Origin: Nibribacter ruber
Lineage (GTDB): Bacteria; Bacteroidota; Bacteroidia; Cytophagales; Hymenobacteraceae
DNA length: 64,000 nt
Direction: 5' to 3'
NCBI RefSeq assembly: GCF_009913235.1
Contig: NZ_CP047897.1
Location: 3,347,001-3,411,000 of the forward strand
Part shown: positions 1 to 8,804 of the stretch, piece by piece
How the letters are laid out: each line of letters begins with the position of its first letter
How positions within the stretch are numbered: position 1 is the first letter of the stretch
The notes under the pieces: generated by a model
Database searches by the model: none
Seen by the model: the letters and a program-made list of their open reading frames with translations, nothing else
What the model was told of the DNA's origin: nothing
Translations under genes and position numbers: made by a program

Positions 1-27
1 AAACCTTAACATCACCTTTTAATTTGA

Positions 28-1428
28 ATGATCATGAAGAAGTTATATATTTTACTCCTGTCGGGTGTACTGCTGGGGGGGTGCAATAATTTTGACGACG
101 ATATTAACATTACCCCGAACGCGCCAAGTGCGTCTTCAGGGATGCAGCTGCTGGCCAACGCCATGCTCTCGCTGCCAGGGCTGGGTTCTTCGCCGCAGGG
201 TGAATTCATGGCGCAGTACCTAGCGGAGACCCAATACCCTACGGCCTCTCTTTATCCTACCGGCGGCACCAGCTTTTATGGGTTGTACCAAGGGCCGTTG
301 ATGAACATAGAGGAGACGCTCAAGTCGCAGGACCTGAATACTTTGCAAGGACCTATCGCTAACCAACTGGCGGTGGCCAAAATCTTGAAAGCCTATTACT
401 TCTGGCATATCACAGACCGCTGGGGAGACGTTCCTTACTCCCAGGCCTTGCAGGGGAACGCTAATTTCACGCCCGCCTATGATACGCAGGAGTCTATCTA
501 CAACAGCCTGTTTGTATTGCTGAAAGAGGCCAACGACCAGATAGTGCCTGGCAACGTGACCAATGACATCATCTACAACGGTGACATGACCAAGTGGAAG
601 AAGCTGGGCAACACCATCAGATTACTGATGGCGCTGCGCCTTTCCAACGTGAACCCTACCAAAGGCAAGGCAGAATTCAACGCAGCTCTTACCGATGGCA
701 TCATGACCAGCAACGCCGATAGCTTTGTGTTTAAACACCTCCTGGACGCCAACAACCAGAACTACTGGTACGGTGAAGTGAGCAGGGGCCGCGAATGGTG
801 GGCCTTAACCCAAACGCTGGTAGATTACATGAAGCCGGTAGAGGATCCGCGCCTGCTCGTGTATGGCCAACCCACCAAAACCACCAAAGAATACGTGGGT
901 CTGCCCTTCGGGACTACGGCGGGTATGCCGAACACGTCCTCTTACTCCCTGTTAGGGACGGCCATCTTCGCGCAGAATGCCCCGGTCTATCTGGTGACCT
1001 ATGCCCAGGCCCTGTTTGCCAAGGCCGAGGCCGCTAAATTAGGTTGGATTGATGGCGGTGACGCAGAGGCTAAAATCAACTATGACCTGGCGGTGCAGAA
1101 CTCCATCCTGCAATGGACCGGAAGCACCAACGGAGCCAGTGCCTTGCTGGCCCAGCCCGGCATTGCCTATGACCCCGCCAATGCCCTGCAGCAGATTGGC
1201 AACCAGCGCTACGTGCACCTGTTCATGAACGGGTATGAAGCCTGGGCAGAATGGAGAAGGACCGGTTACCCTAACAACCTGGTCCCTTCGGGTGGGAATG
1301 CGGTCCCTACCCGCAATATGTACCCCTCAGATGAAGCCTTCCTGAACGCAGCAAACTACAATGCAGCCGTGCAAAGATTAAACGGCGGAGATACGCTGTA
1401 CGGAAAAGTATGGTGGGACAAAGACTAG
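28..1428 (+). CDS. SusD/RagB-family nutrient-binding lipoprotein
   Basis: Outer-membrane lipoprotein expected to cap a SusC-type TonB-dependent transporter and bind oligosaccharides or peptides. The N-terminus has a short hydrophobic signal ending in the lipobox LLGGC (Cys19), followed by acidic residues. The helical body, with segments such as AYYFWHITDRWGDVPYS and the C-terminal YVHLFMNGYEAWAEWRRTGYP, is typical of the SusD-like families. At 466 residues the length is normal. Only 27 bases precede it, so its SusC partner should lie just upstream of the window. The ATG at 34 (MKKLY) is an equally good start. A strong terminator follows, so it ends its operon. The substrate cannot be read from the sequence. 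Confidence 0.9.
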   Translation: MIMKKLYILLLSGVLLGGCNNFDDDINITPNAPSASSGMQLLANAMLSLPGLGSSPQGEFMAQYLAETQYPTASLYPTGGTSFYGLYQGPLMNIEETLKSQDLNTLQGPIANQLAVAKILKAYYFWHITDRWGDVPYSQALQGNANFTPAYDTQESIYNSLFVLLKEANDQIVPGNVTNDIIYNGDMTKWKKLGNTIRLLMALRLSNVNPTKGKAEFNAALTDGIMTSNADSFVFKHLLDANNQNYWYGEVSRGREWWALTQTLVDYMKPVEDPRLLVYGQPTKTTKEYVGLPFGTTAGMPNTSSYSLLGTAIFAQNAPVYLVTYAQALFAKAEAAKLGWIDGGDAEAKINYDLAVQNSILQWTGSTNGASALLAQPGIAYDPANALQQIGNQRYVHLFMNGYEAWAEWRRTGYPNNLVPSGGNAVPTRNMYPSDEAFLNAANYNAAVQRLNGGDTLYGKVWWDKD

Positions 1429-1443
1429 CCAACCATTGCTCAT

Positions 1444-1485
1444 AAAAAAAGAGAAGGCTGGGTTTGTCCAGCCTTCTCTTTTTTT
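1444..1485 (+). terminator. intrinsic terminator after the SusD-like gene
   Basis: An 11-bp GC-rich stem (GAGAAGGCTGG with CCAGCCTTCTC) closes a 6-nt loop. It is preceded by seven A and followed by seven T, so it could work in both directions. It begins 15 nt after the stop codon at 1428. Confidence 0.9.
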
Positions 1486-1589
1486 ATGGGTTTTATTGAA
1501 TAGAATCTGTTCAGTAAAGAAGAAGAGGCATGTAGTACAGCTACCTTTTAATGGTATAACCAACAGACCTAATGGAAGCGATGTTCTAC

Positions 1590-1611
1590 TTGTTGGTGAT
1601 AACACCAACAA
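1590..1611. repeat. GTTGGTG palindrome, copy 1
   Basis: A perfect 9-bp inverted repeat (TTGTTGGTG / CACCAACAA) around ATAA. The same motif recurs at 38429-38450 and, in variant form, at 21012-21034 and 62391-62409. It lies 35 bp from PE1. Confidence 0.75.
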
Positions 1612-1646
1612 GGGTGACTGTAATAAGTGTTTAGGAAGGATATTCC

Positions 1647-1684
1647 CGTTTTTGGGCTGTTTTCCAGGAAATAGCCCAAAAACG
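1647..1684. repeat. PE1, 38-bp palindromic element
   Basis: Near-consensus copy of the dispersed palindrome (left inner arm GGGCTG, right TAGCCC). It lies in the gap between the SusD-like gene and the convergent SRPBCC gene. Confidence 0.85.
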
Positions 1685-1698
1685 AGGTGTGTAAAGTT

Positions 1699-1730
1699 GA
1701 CTCAAGACTCAGGACTCGCGACTCAAGACT
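1699..1730. repeat. degenerate GACTC(A)AGACTC tract
   Basis: Three to four imperfect tandem units of about 10 bp built on GACTCAAGACTC. Similar tracts occur near 12046, 20633, 61902 and 62030, always close to a PE copy. Function unknown. Confidence 0.55.
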
Positions 1731-1736
1731 ATATGG

Positions 1737-2117
1737 TTACCCTTCAAAGAAAGAAATGAGGTTACCTACGTAGCTTTCCTCCCAGCCTTCCACCAAATCA
1801 TCATAGTCTTCATCTGGAATGTTGGTTTGCTTTACTTCCAGAGAGGTGCCCTGTTTATGGGCGTGGGTTTTGATGGTGACAATGGAAGGTTCTTCCTGCT
1901 CCCCAAAATACCACTGTTGCACAATCTTGCGGTTTTCTTCAAACTCCAGGTTTTTGCCTACAATGCTTCCTTCCCAAAGCGAGAATTCTGAGCCGGGCGT
2001 GGTGGACATTTCTACGGCATCGCCGGTCCAGGTTTCTAAGACGGTGGGGTTGGTGAGGGCTTCATACACTTCCTCTGGCGAGGCAGGCACGATAAAATAT
2101 TTCTTGAATTCTTTCAT
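1737..2117 (-). CDS. SRPBCC / AHSA1-like START-domain protein
   Basis: A 126-residue single-domain protein of the SRPBCC (Bet v1/START-like) superfamily, small cytosolic proteins that bind hydrophobic ligands or, in Aha1 relatives, Hsp90. The N-terminus (KKYFIVPASPEEVYEALTN) matches the opening strand and helix of the fold, and the C-terminus (EGWEESYVGNLISFFEG) matches the long C-terminal helix. The WTGDAVEMSTTPGSEFSLW segment fits the central strands. No signal peptide. It is followed on the same strand, 47 nt upstream, by a lipoprotein gene. The ligand cannot be inferred. Confidence 0.8.
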   Translation of the reverse strand: MKEFKKYFIVPASPEEVYEALTNPTVLETWTGDAVEMSTTPGSEFSLWEGSIVGKNLEFEENRKIVQQWYFGEQEEPSIVTIKTHAHKQGTSLEVKQTNIPDEDYDDLVEGWEESYVGNLISFFEG

Positions 2118-2164
2118 ATACAGGTTGAATGCGCAGAGAGCAAAAGTACAGACAAAAAACCGGC

Positions 2165-2767
2165 TTACTTGACTTCTATGATCTCGCCGGTGTCCAGTAC
2201 TTTAAAGGTTCTTTTGGTGACAGTGAGTTTTCTGGTTTTAGGGATCTCTTGGTAGGCGGCGTCAAACTCCCAGCGGGCGGTACTGTCCAGAATAACAATG
2301 GTTAAATCTTTCTGAATGGTAAGCTGCTCGCTGTGCTGAAAGCCGGGCTCTTCCCCGCAGGGGTTGAATTTCAAATCCTGCTCATCTAAGACCGTTCCCT
2401 GGTGGTCAAATGTCCTGAGGCGGGGCAATAGGTCATCTGTAGGATAAATGGCCAGAATAGCTTCTACGTTGGGGCTTACCTGTATTTTCTTGTACACCTT
2501 CTCAAACTCCTTCACATAGGTGCCCACCACCATAGAGTCAGGCTCTTTGGCTTCTTTGTACTGAAAGGCGCAGGTAGCCGTAAAGGGCAGGGGCAAGGCG
2601 GGGAGTTTGGCCATGAACACCTGGTGCCTGGCCTTAGGAGAGGCTCCCAACACCTGACTTTCAGATTCTACCACCGGTACAGATTCATACTGGGTGTTGT
2701 TGTCTCTGGAGCAGGAAGACAGTGCAAAGAAGAACAAGGCGAAGAAAAGCGGGAACAGGTTTCGCAT
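2165..2767 (-). CDS. hypothetical lipoprotein
   Basis: About 200 residues beginning MRNLFPLFFALFFFALSSC, a clear lipoprotein signal with lipobox ALSSC. I chose the ATG at 2767 rather than one ten codons upstream because it gives the standard short basic n-region. The mature protein is mainly polar with no family I recognise. It contains two widely spaced cysteines (TCAFQYKEAKEP and NPCGEEPG) that could form a disulfide in the periplasm or at the outer membrane. It may be co-transcribed with the SRPBCC gene 47 nt downstream. Confidence 0.7.
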   Translation of the reverse strand: MRNLFPLFFALFFFALSSCSRDNNTQYESVPVVESESQVLGASPKARHQVFMAKLPALPLPFTATCAFQYKEAKEPDSMVVGTYVKEFEKVYKKIQVSPNVEAILAIYPTDDLLPRLRTFDHQGTVLDEQDLKFNPCGEEPGFQHSEQLTIQKDLTIVILDSTARWEFDAAYQEIPKTRKLTVTKRTFKVLDTGEIIEVK

Positions 2768-2824
2768 AGGCAGCTGGTTTTTCTGTAGCATACGCAATTT
2801 TGAGCCGTAGGTAGATTTAACGCA

Positions 2825-2857
2825 AAAAGCCAGCAGCGGGAGGCTACTGGCTTTTTG
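2825..2857 (-). terminator. terminator of the S9 peptidase gene
   Basis: Inverted repeat AAAAAGCCAG / CTGGCTTTTT with small internal mismatches, 26 nt beyond the stop codon of the minus-strand peptidase gene. The T-run follows in the minus direction. Confidence 0.7.
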
Positions 2858-2882
2858 AATTTTAACTGATGTTCAGAAGAAA

Positions 2883-5399
2883 CTATTCCTCTTCTTCTGG
2901 CGTGGCTCTGCGCGCGCCGGCATTGCTCTTGTTATTCTGCTCCTGGTCTCGGTTAATCTCCGTGATGTCTACGGGTTGGGAGAAGTCACCCAGCAGGTAC
3001 TTGGTGAAATAATCAGCGGTCATCCAGAAAGAATATTCGGTCATGTCTCCGTAGCCGTGGCGTTGGCCGGGCATCATGACAAAGTCAAAACGCTTGTTGG
3101 CTTTCATCAAAGCGTTGGCCATTCTGATAGTGTTGGCCGGGTGCACGTTGTTGTCTACGTCGCCGTGGGTTAACAACAAGCGGCCCTTCAGGTTTTTGGC
3201 CAGGTCTGGGTTTTTGTCAATGGAATACTGGAAGGTGGTGTCTCCTTTGGCAGTAATCACTTCCTTCACGCCGTGGTGCTTCTCAGACCACCAGCGGTTG
3301 TAGATGTTGTTTTCATGGTTACCTGCACCAGAAACAGCTACTTTAAAGAAGTCTGGGTACACCAGCATAGCGGCTGTTGACATAAAGCCACCACCCGAGT
3401 GACCGGTAATGCCCACCCGGTTGATGTCAATGAAGCTATAGCGGTCGGCCAGTTGCTCTACGGCGGCTTTCTTATCTGCCAAGCCGTAGTCGCGCAGGTT
3501 GCCGTAGCCATACGTGTGGTACCACTTAGAACGGGCCGGGTGGCCGCCGCGGTTACCTACGGTAATCACAATGAAGCCCATCTGCGCCAAACGGTCTACA
3601 CGGTCCATGCCACGGCTGAAGGCCTTGTTCACGGCTTCGGTCTGCGGACCTGGGTAGATGTACTGAATGATAGGGTATTGTTTGGTAGAGTCAAAGTCAT
3701 AGGGCTTGTACATAACGCCATACAAATCTGTGATGCCATCGTCTGCCTTTACTTTGAACGGCTCCGGGAATTTGTAGCCCGTGGTCATCAAACGTGAGAA
3801 GTCAGCCTTCTCCAGATCCATCACTTTCTTGCCGTTGTTGTCATACAAAGCGGCGGCGGGCACGGTGTTCACTCTAGAGAAATTGTCCACGAAATAACGG
3901 CGGCTGTCGCTTAGGCTCATGTTGTGGTCAAAATCGCCTTTGTTCAACAATTTTAGGCCAGAACCGTCGAAGTTGATGCGGTACAAGTGCATGAAGTACG
4001 GGTCTTCCTTGGCTTCGCGGCCGTTGGCCGAGAAATACAGCACTCGGGCTTTCTCGTCAATGGCTACCAGTTCCTCGGTGTGGAAAGGGCCTGAGGTGAT
4101 TTGGTTCTTGAGCTTGCCGTTGCCGTCATACAGGTAGAAATGGCCCCAGCCGTCGCGCTCAGACCAATGGATCATCTCATTGCCACCATTCACTAAGCCA
4201 ATTCTAGATACTTCTACATAGGTATTGAAACGCTCTTCAATCAAAGGCTTCACGGTGCCAGACGGAATGTCCAACACGCAAACGTCAATCTTCTTCAGGT
4301 CGCGGCTGGTGCGGGTGAAGTACACCTTGTTAGCGGTGCCGTGCCATACGTTAGGTCTGAACTCATCGTCACGTGAGCTTTGCTTGGCCGGGGCTGGCCA
4401 CACAGACAATTCCTGATCTTTGAAAGCGGCGGTGTTGATTTTTTTATGCGTCTTTTCTGCGAAGTTGAACAACACCATTTCTCTGATGGGCGCTTCCTTC
4501 TCACCAGGCATCTGGTACTTGTATGTTTCCAGTGCCGGACGGCCCGTAGCCGTGTTATGAATCACCCACAGGTCTTTCACCTTGCGCGAATCTGTGCGCG
4601 TGAGCATGAAGTATTTTGAGTCCGGAGACCACAGCACAAATGTAGGCTTGCGGTTTTTCTTGTTTTTCTCCTGCTCTACGTTGGTCTCGCCGTTGCCATC
4701 GCCGCCGTAGCTGTAGAACTCCACGCCGTCTTTGGTAAGTTGGTGCTCTACAATGGTAGAGTCCTTCTCGTTCTTCAAGGCCTTCTCATAGTTGGCCTTG
4801 TCCATCCAGTATAGGTTGAAGTTCTTCGCGAAGATGATGAACTTTTGGTCCGGTGAGATGGAGGCCCACATAGGCTTGCGCTTCGGCTTCTCATAATCCT
4901 TCAGTTCAGTCAGCTGACGAGTACCAAGGTTGTACTGGAAGTAGTGCGTTTTCTTCTCCAGGGAATCGGCGGCCTTTTTGTCTAGGCGGTCTTTCTTCAC
5001 CACATCCACAGAACTCTTCACCTCAAACTGTACGCTTTTCTCATCCTCAGTGAACTTAAGGTTTTCAATAGGCAAATGCTGGGCGTCAAACGGGTCTTTT
5101 ACAATCACCGTGATGGCGGCGGCCAGTTTATCTAAATCAAAGATGGCGCGCTTGCTTTTGGTGGCCGGGTCTACCACATACCAGTTCTTGCCGCCGGTGG
5201 TCTCATACTGGTACCAGAACTGGTCCGTCTTTTTGAGCCAGTGCGGGTCCAGGTTGGTGGAGAAGATGATTTTCTCTAGTTTTTTCGGGGAGAACTTGGC
5301 CGCCAGCTGATAATTGCCTTTGGCCTGTTGCCCAGTAGATTGGGCCTGTAACCCCAGGCCAGCCAATAGAAAGGCCGCCAGGAAATAAAGGGTTTTCAT
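2883..5399 (-). CDS. S9 family prolyl peptidase (DPP-IV type)
   Basis: Exported serine peptidase, expected to remove dipeptides (often Xaa-Pro) from peptide N-termini in the periplasm. The signal peptide is MKTLYFLAAFLLAGLGLQAQS. Residues of about 80-560 fit the eight-bladed beta-propeller DPPIV_N domain, and about 600-810 form the alpha/beta-hydrolase domain. The catalytic triad is readable: Ser668 in GHSGGGFM, Asp near 747 in THGDVDNNVHP, and His near 781 in GQRHGYGD. At 838 residues it is a little longer than a standard DPP-IV because of an acidic, Asn-rich tail ending EEEE. It is transcribed alone and has its own terminator. Exact specificity is uncertain. Confidence 0.92.
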   Translation of the reverse strand: MKTLYFLAAFLLAGLGLQAQSTGQQAKGNYQLAAKFSPKKLEKIIFSTNLDPHWLKKTDQFWYQYETTGGKNWYVVDPATKSKRAIFDLDKLAAAITVIVKDPFDAQHLPIENLKFTEDEKSVQFEVKSSVDVVKKDRLDKKAADSLEKKTHYFQYNLGTRQLTELKDYEKPKRKPMWASISPDQKFIIFAKNFNLYWMDKANYEKALKNEKDSTIVEHQLTKDGVEFYSYGGDGNGETNVEQEKNKKNRKPTFVLWSPDSKYFMLTRTDSRKVKDLWVIHNTATGRPALETYKYQMPGEKEAPIREMVLFNFAEKTHKKINTAAFKDQELSVWPAPAKQSSRDDEFRPNVWHGTANKVYFTRTSRDLKKIDVCVLDIPSGTVKPLIEERFNTYVEVSRIGLVNGGNEMIHWSERDGWGHFYLYDGNGKLKNQITSGPFHTEELVAIDEKARVLYFSANGREAKEDPYFMHLYRINFDGSGLKLLNKGDFDHNMSLSDSRRYFVDNFSRVNTVPAAALYDNNGKKVMDLEKADFSRLMTTGYKFPEPFKVKADDGITDLYGVMYKPYDFDSTKQYPIIQYIYPGPQTEAVNKAFSRGMDRVDRLAQMGFIVITVGNRGGHPARSKWYHTYGYGNLRDYGLADKKAAVEQLADRYSFIDINRVGITGHSGGGFMSTAAMLVYPDFFKVAVSGAGNHENNIYNRWWSEKHHGVKEVITAKGDTTFQYSIDKNPDLAKNLKGRLLLTHGDVDNNVHPANTIRMANALMKANKRFDFVMMPGQRHGYGDMTEYSFWMTADYFTKYLLGDFSQPVDITEINRDQEQNNKSNAGARRATPEEEE

Positions 5400-5506
5400 G
5401 TAAAACGTGGAGTTGTTAGTTTGTATGCAGGAATATACAACACCTTGCCCATATTAAAAGCGATACGGGCCTGTCTCCTAGTTTTTTACAATATTTTAAT
5501 TGATTG

Positions 5507-6184
5507 TTACTCTGTTGGTTTTACCCCGCGCGTCATCTCGCGCTTACCCGGAGGGCCCGGTAAAGCTTCTACTTTAAAACCAGCCGCTTTCAGGCTTCTT
5601 TTGAAACTTCCTTTGGCGCAATAGGTCACCAATGTTCCGCCCGGTGCCAAGGCATCATACATCTTCTGGAAGATGGCGTCCGTCCAAAGATGCGGCTGTT
5701 TCTCTGGGGCGAAGGCGTCAAAGTACACCAAATCATAACTCTCTGACGCTGGCGCAAACGCTTCTAGGTCAGTCTCCAGTTTGCGCAGTGTGAATTGAGG
5801 AGTGATAACCACGGGTTGTTCCCAAGGGGCGGTGTGCAACGGCTGAAAGAAGTCCAGCAGTTCTGGGTTGAGGATGAATTTGTCAAAACCCAGTTGATTT
5901 ACCACGTCCATAGGCAAAGGATATTTCTCAAGCGTGTCATACACCACTTCTGCCTTAGTCGCTAAAACATGCTGCAGAGTAAGTAAGGCATTCAGTCCTG
6001 TCCCAAATCCTACTTCCAGAATGCGGACAGAGGTAGACCGGGTCAAGGCATCCTCCAAACCCATCTTGATGAACACGTGTAAACCTTCCTGCAAGGCCCC
6101 ATGCACTGAATGGTAATGCTCATTCAACTCTGGTACAAATAAAGTAGTGGAGCCGTCCTTGGTTTGTCTTACCTCTAATGCCAT
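5507..6184 (-). CDS. mnmD: MnmD-type tRNA mnm5s2U34 methyltransferase
   Basis: SAM-dependent methyltransferase that completes mnm5s2U at the wobble base of tRNAs. It corresponds to the methyltransferase half of E. coli MnmC. The N-terminal segment (FVPELNEHYHSVHGALQEGLHVFI) and the SAM-binding loop RILEVGFGTGLNALLTL are diagnostic. DLVYFDAFAPEKQPHLW is the conserved DUF752 acidic motif. At 225 residues it is the stand-alone form usual in Bacteroidota, with no FAD oxidase half. It lies 107 nt upstream of the DPP-IV-type gene on the same strand. No obvious terminator separates the two. Confidence 0.93.
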   Translation of the reverse strand: MALEVRQTKDGSTTLFVPELNEHYHSVHGALQEGLHVFIKMGLEDALTRSTSVRILEVGFGTGLNALLTLQHVLATKAEVVYDTLEKYPLPMDVVNQLGFDKFILNPELLDFFQPLHTAPWEQPVVITPQFTLRKLETDLEAFAPASESYDLVYFDAFAPEKQPHLWTDAIFQKMYDALAPGGTLVTYCAKGSFKRSLKAAGFKVEALPGPPGKREMTRGVKPTE

Positions 6185-6272
6185 TTTTAAAATTAGAAAT
6201 TAAAAATTAGAAATTATGAATTGGGGTAGAGGTTGTGACTATGAAGGGAAGAACTGAAGAATTGTAAATAAC

Positions 6273-6309
6273 CGTTTTTGGCTTATTTTATAGGAAACAC
6301 GTCAAAACG
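6273..6309. repeat. PE2, degenerate copy
   Basis: Decayed copy: the left arm CGTTTTTGGCTTATTTT is good, the right arm is reduced to GTCAAAACG. Its right end overlaps the terminator hairpin at 6304-6346. Confidence 0.6.
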
Positions 6310-6346
6310 AAGCAGGCGGGCCATTTTGGCCCGCCTGCTTCGTTTT
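6304..6346. terminator. long bidirectional terminator hairpin
   Basis: Perfect 20-bp stem (outer AAAACGAAGC, inner AGGCGGGCCA) with a TTT loop, flanked by A and T runs. It follows the minus-strand gene that ends at 6427 and overlaps PE2. Confidence 0.85.
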
Positions 6347-6374
6347 ATAGCTAGGTTAACATTAATGGTAAACG

Positions 6375-6427
6375 CAATTTCTAATTCTTAATTTCTAATT
6401 CTTAATTTCTAATTCTTAATTACTAAT
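6375..6427. repeat. AATTTCTAATTCTT tandem repeats
   Basis: Three to four tandem copies of a 14-bp AT-rich unit (AATTTCTAATTCTT). Inverted, degenerate copies of the same unit occur at 6188-6218, so the two blocks flank PE2 and the terminator. Its function is unknown. Confidence 0.7.
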
Positions 6428-7080
6428 TAATCCACGTACCCCTCATACTGGATGCTGGCTACGCGGCCTTTGACCAGGTGGAACCGGAGCCAGGAGTTGC
6501 GTTCCCAGTCGCAGACTTCAAGGACGTTCTTCTGTTCCTTGATGTAGAGCTTATACCCCTGCAGTTTCTGAATGAGCTCCGCGCGGGTCATGCCTACCTT
6601 GATGCCGTTGCGCAGGGCCAGGTTCTGGCTCTTGACATCGGCGTAAGAAAGAAGGAACCGTTGCGTGTACACTGGGTAGTACAACTCTACAGTGCTGGAG
6701 TCAAAGTTAAGGTGAAACAGGGTGTCTATAGATCGGGCGTCATGCAGGTTGGCAATGGTGTCTTTTATGATGTTATACCGAGACTTTACCAAGGCCACGT
6801 AATGCTGCAGGGCCGGTTCTGGCTCCAGCAGAAACGGGTTGGAAATAAATTCGGTGGCCCGGCGCACCTCTGCATTGGACTCCAGGGTAAACTCGTTCTT
6901 CTGGTAAAAGGCGTCTACTGCGGCTACGTTGTTGTAAAAGCGCTGCGGAGAAGGCTTAACGGGTGCCTTTTTGGTCTTCTGGTCCTTGGCGGCCACGCGC
7001 GGCGTATCTGGGCCAATGATATTTTGGCCTGCATACGTCCAGAGGGGACAAAAGAGAAGAAGCAGTAACAGCTGCCGCAT
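6427..7080 (-). CDS. hypothetical exported protein
   Basis: A 217-residue protein with signal peptide MRQLLLLLLFCPLWTYAGQ, predicted periplasmic. After a short basic Lys/Pro-rich linker (residues about 30-45) it has a mixed alpha/beta body. The C-terminal part contains IKVGMTRAELIQKLQGYKL, a phrase common in small periplasmic domains that begin with a helix-turn after a Gly. I do not recognise the family. It is transcribed alone: the tandem repeats begin at its stop codon and a strong hairpin lies 80 nt beyond. Confidence 0.7.
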   Translation of the reverse strand: MRQLLLLLLFCPLWTYAGQNIIGPDTPRVAAKDQKTKKAPVKPSPQRFYNNVAAVDAFYQKNEFTLESNAEVRRATEFISNPFLLEPEPALQHYVALVKSRYNIIKDTIANLHDARSIDTLFHLNFDSSTVELYYPVYTQRFLLSYADVKSQNLALRNGIKVGMTRAELIQKLQGYKLYIKEQKNVLEVCDWERNSWLRFHLVKGRVASIQYEGYVD

Positions 7081-7348
7081 ACCAGGGTTGAAAAGTGCTA
7101 GAATGAAATGTGGGGGTGATGTTCTTATACGTAAGTGCTGAAAAAAAGCTGCCTTAAATTGTCTTTTACTGTGACCGGCAAATCTTGATTTACCCCTATG
7201 TTCTTCTAAAATAAATCATACAGATTGAAAATCCTATAGCCAAAATGAAATAACTGGGAGATTGGTTCATTGTTTCAGATGAAATGCAAGCCAAGGGCCA
7301 AGTAACAGAGAATAAGTAGGTTCTGTACAATGGCGGCCTTTGTTGTTT

Positions 7349-7741
7349 TTACTGCCCGGCTGCCGCGAAGGCATGGTTGGGTGCATAGGCCACTTCCAGC
7401 ACGTTTCCGTCTGGGTCTCTGAAGTCAACGGTGAGGTAGCCTTCTGAATAGTCCATTTCCAACGGCCCTCTGATGACGTGGGCGCCTGCCTCGCGCAGAT
7501 ACGTACCCACTGCGTGCACGGTTTTTGCGTCATCAGCATTAAAGCAGACGTGGCGCACCCCTGCCGTAGGCTCTTTTGACAAACCGGGCTTTTCTACCAG
7601 GTAAAAATCACAGGAGGCGGTGGCGAAGGAGAAATGGTTGAGTTGGGTCCAACCAAGGAGGTTGAACAAGCCTTGGTAAAAAGGAAGGGAACGCGAAAGG
7701 TCAGAAACCCAGAATTCCAGGTGATGAATGCCAGCGGCCAT
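7349..7741 (-). CDS. VOC-family (glyoxalase-like) protein
   Basis: A 130-residue vicinal-oxygen-chelate domain protein. HHLEFWVSDLSRSLPFYQGLF gives the first beta-alpha-beta unit with a metal-ligand His. VRHVCFNADDA carries the second His, and FRDPDGNVLEVAY is the classic C-terminal signature with the metal-binding Glu. Such proteins are lyases, dioxygenases or resistance proteins. The length fits the glyoxalase/dioxygenase-like group, but the substrate cannot be named. No signal peptide, so it is cytosolic. It stands alone between a 268-nt gap and PE3. Confidence 0.85.
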   Translation of the reverse strand: MAAGIHHLEFWVSDLSRSLPFYQGLFNLLGWTQLNHFSFATASCDFYLVEKPGLSKEPTAGVRHVCFNADDAKTVHAVGTYLREAGAHVIRGPLEMDYSEGYLTVDFRDPDGNVLEVAYAPNHAFAAAGQ

Positions 7742-7801
7742 AAGGGAGGTTTACAGCCGCAAAAATAGCAAACGGCCCAGAATCCGGAGGGTTTTATTTT
7801 C

Positions 7802-7839
7802 CGATTTTGGGCCGTTTTCTGAAAATTAAGCTAAAAACG
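7802..7839. repeat. PE3
   Basis: Copy with left arm CGATTTTGGGCCGTTTTC and right arm ending GCTAAAAACG. It ends 2 nt before the stop codon of the YihY/BrkB gene, on that gene's downstream side. Confidence 0.75.
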
Positions 7840-7841
7840 AG

Positions 7842-8804
7842 TTAACTCCTGAACCTGCCCTGCGCAGGCGGCCTGCCAGACTTGGCTTCGTCTGAGTCTG
7901 CGTACGGTACCTCGCGCACTTCTATGCGCACAGAATTGTGGTTGGGGATTACCGGCTGGCCAAATTTTTCAGCGTACTGCTGGGTCACCTCGGCGCCAAA
8001 AAACACAATCAAGGAAGAGTAGTACACCCACGTGAGCAGGATGACAATTGAACCGGCGGCCCCGTACGTACTGCCCATGTCGCTTTGGCCAATGTACCAG
8101 CCAATGAGGTATTTGCCCAGCAAGAAGAGAAGCGCCGTGACCATGGCACCCACCCAGACATCTTTCCACCGGATGATGGCATCTGGCAGGTATTTATAGA
8201 TAAGCGCAAACAGCAGCGTGATAAAGCCCATGGAGACCACAAAGTCTAGCAGGTAGATGAAGAAGACCGCAATGCCCGGCAGCAGGCGCTGCAGGTATTC
8301 TGTGAGCACGCCCAGCATGGCACTGATCACCAAACTCACCAGCAGCAGAAAGGACACGCTCAATATCATCCCAAAGGACAGTATCCGGTCCATGGCCAGC
8401 TTGAGCATGCCGTTCTTAGGTTTGGTCTTCAGGTTCCAGACGTTGTTCAAGGACTCTTGCAGCGTGACAAAGATGGTGGTGGAGGCGAAGATCAAGGTGG
8501 CAATCCCAATCCAGGTGGCTACCGCGCTGCCGCCCTCCACTTTCACGCTTTTCAAGGCTTCCTCTAGCTGCAGCGCCGCGTCTGGGCCAATGAACTCGTC
8601 TAGTTGTTCATACAGCTGCCCGCTCACGGCCTTCTCCCCAAAAAAGTAACCTGCCGTGGCAATGACAATGTACAGCAAGGGCGGCAAAGAGAAAATGGTG
8701 TTGTATGCCAGGGCGGCGGCCAACCGCAAGGAATTGTTTTCCATGAACTGACCGGCAGATTCCTTCACCAACGAGAAGATGTCTTTGAATGTATATTTGG
8801 CCAT
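7842..8804 (-). CDS. YihY/BrkB-family inner-membrane protein
   Basis: A 320-residue polytopic inner-membrane protein of the YihY/virulence-factor-BrkB family, whose role is still poorly defined. About six hydrophobic segments are visible between residues 30 and 270. The early motif LRLAAALAYNTIFSLPPLLY is the family hallmark (AAALAYYTLFSLPP in relatives). The C-terminal tail after about residue 280 is charged and cytosolic. It stands alone, bounded by PE3 downstream and a repeat-rich gap upstream. Confidence 0.9.
   Translation of the reverse strand: MAKYTFKDIFSLVKESAGQFMENNSLRLAAALAYNTIFSLPPLLYIVIATAGYFFGEKAVSGQLYEQLDEFIGPDAALQLEEALKSVKVEGGSAVATWIGIATLIFASTTIFVTLQESLNNVWNLKTKPKNGMLKLAMDRILSFGMILSVSFLLLVSLVISAMLGVLTEYLQRLLPGIAVFFIYLLDFVVSMGFITLLFALIYKYLPDAIIRWKDVWVGAMVTALLFLLGKYLIGWYIGQSDMGSTYGAAGSIVILLTWVYYSSLIVFFGAEVTQQYAEKFGQPVIPNHNSVRIEVREVPYADSDEAKSGRPPAQGRFRS

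Noticed and set aside
5400-5506. Possible extra PE copy near CCTGTCTCCTAG before the S9 peptidase
   Set aside because: Only a short resemblance; outer CGTTTTT / AAAAACG arms are absent.
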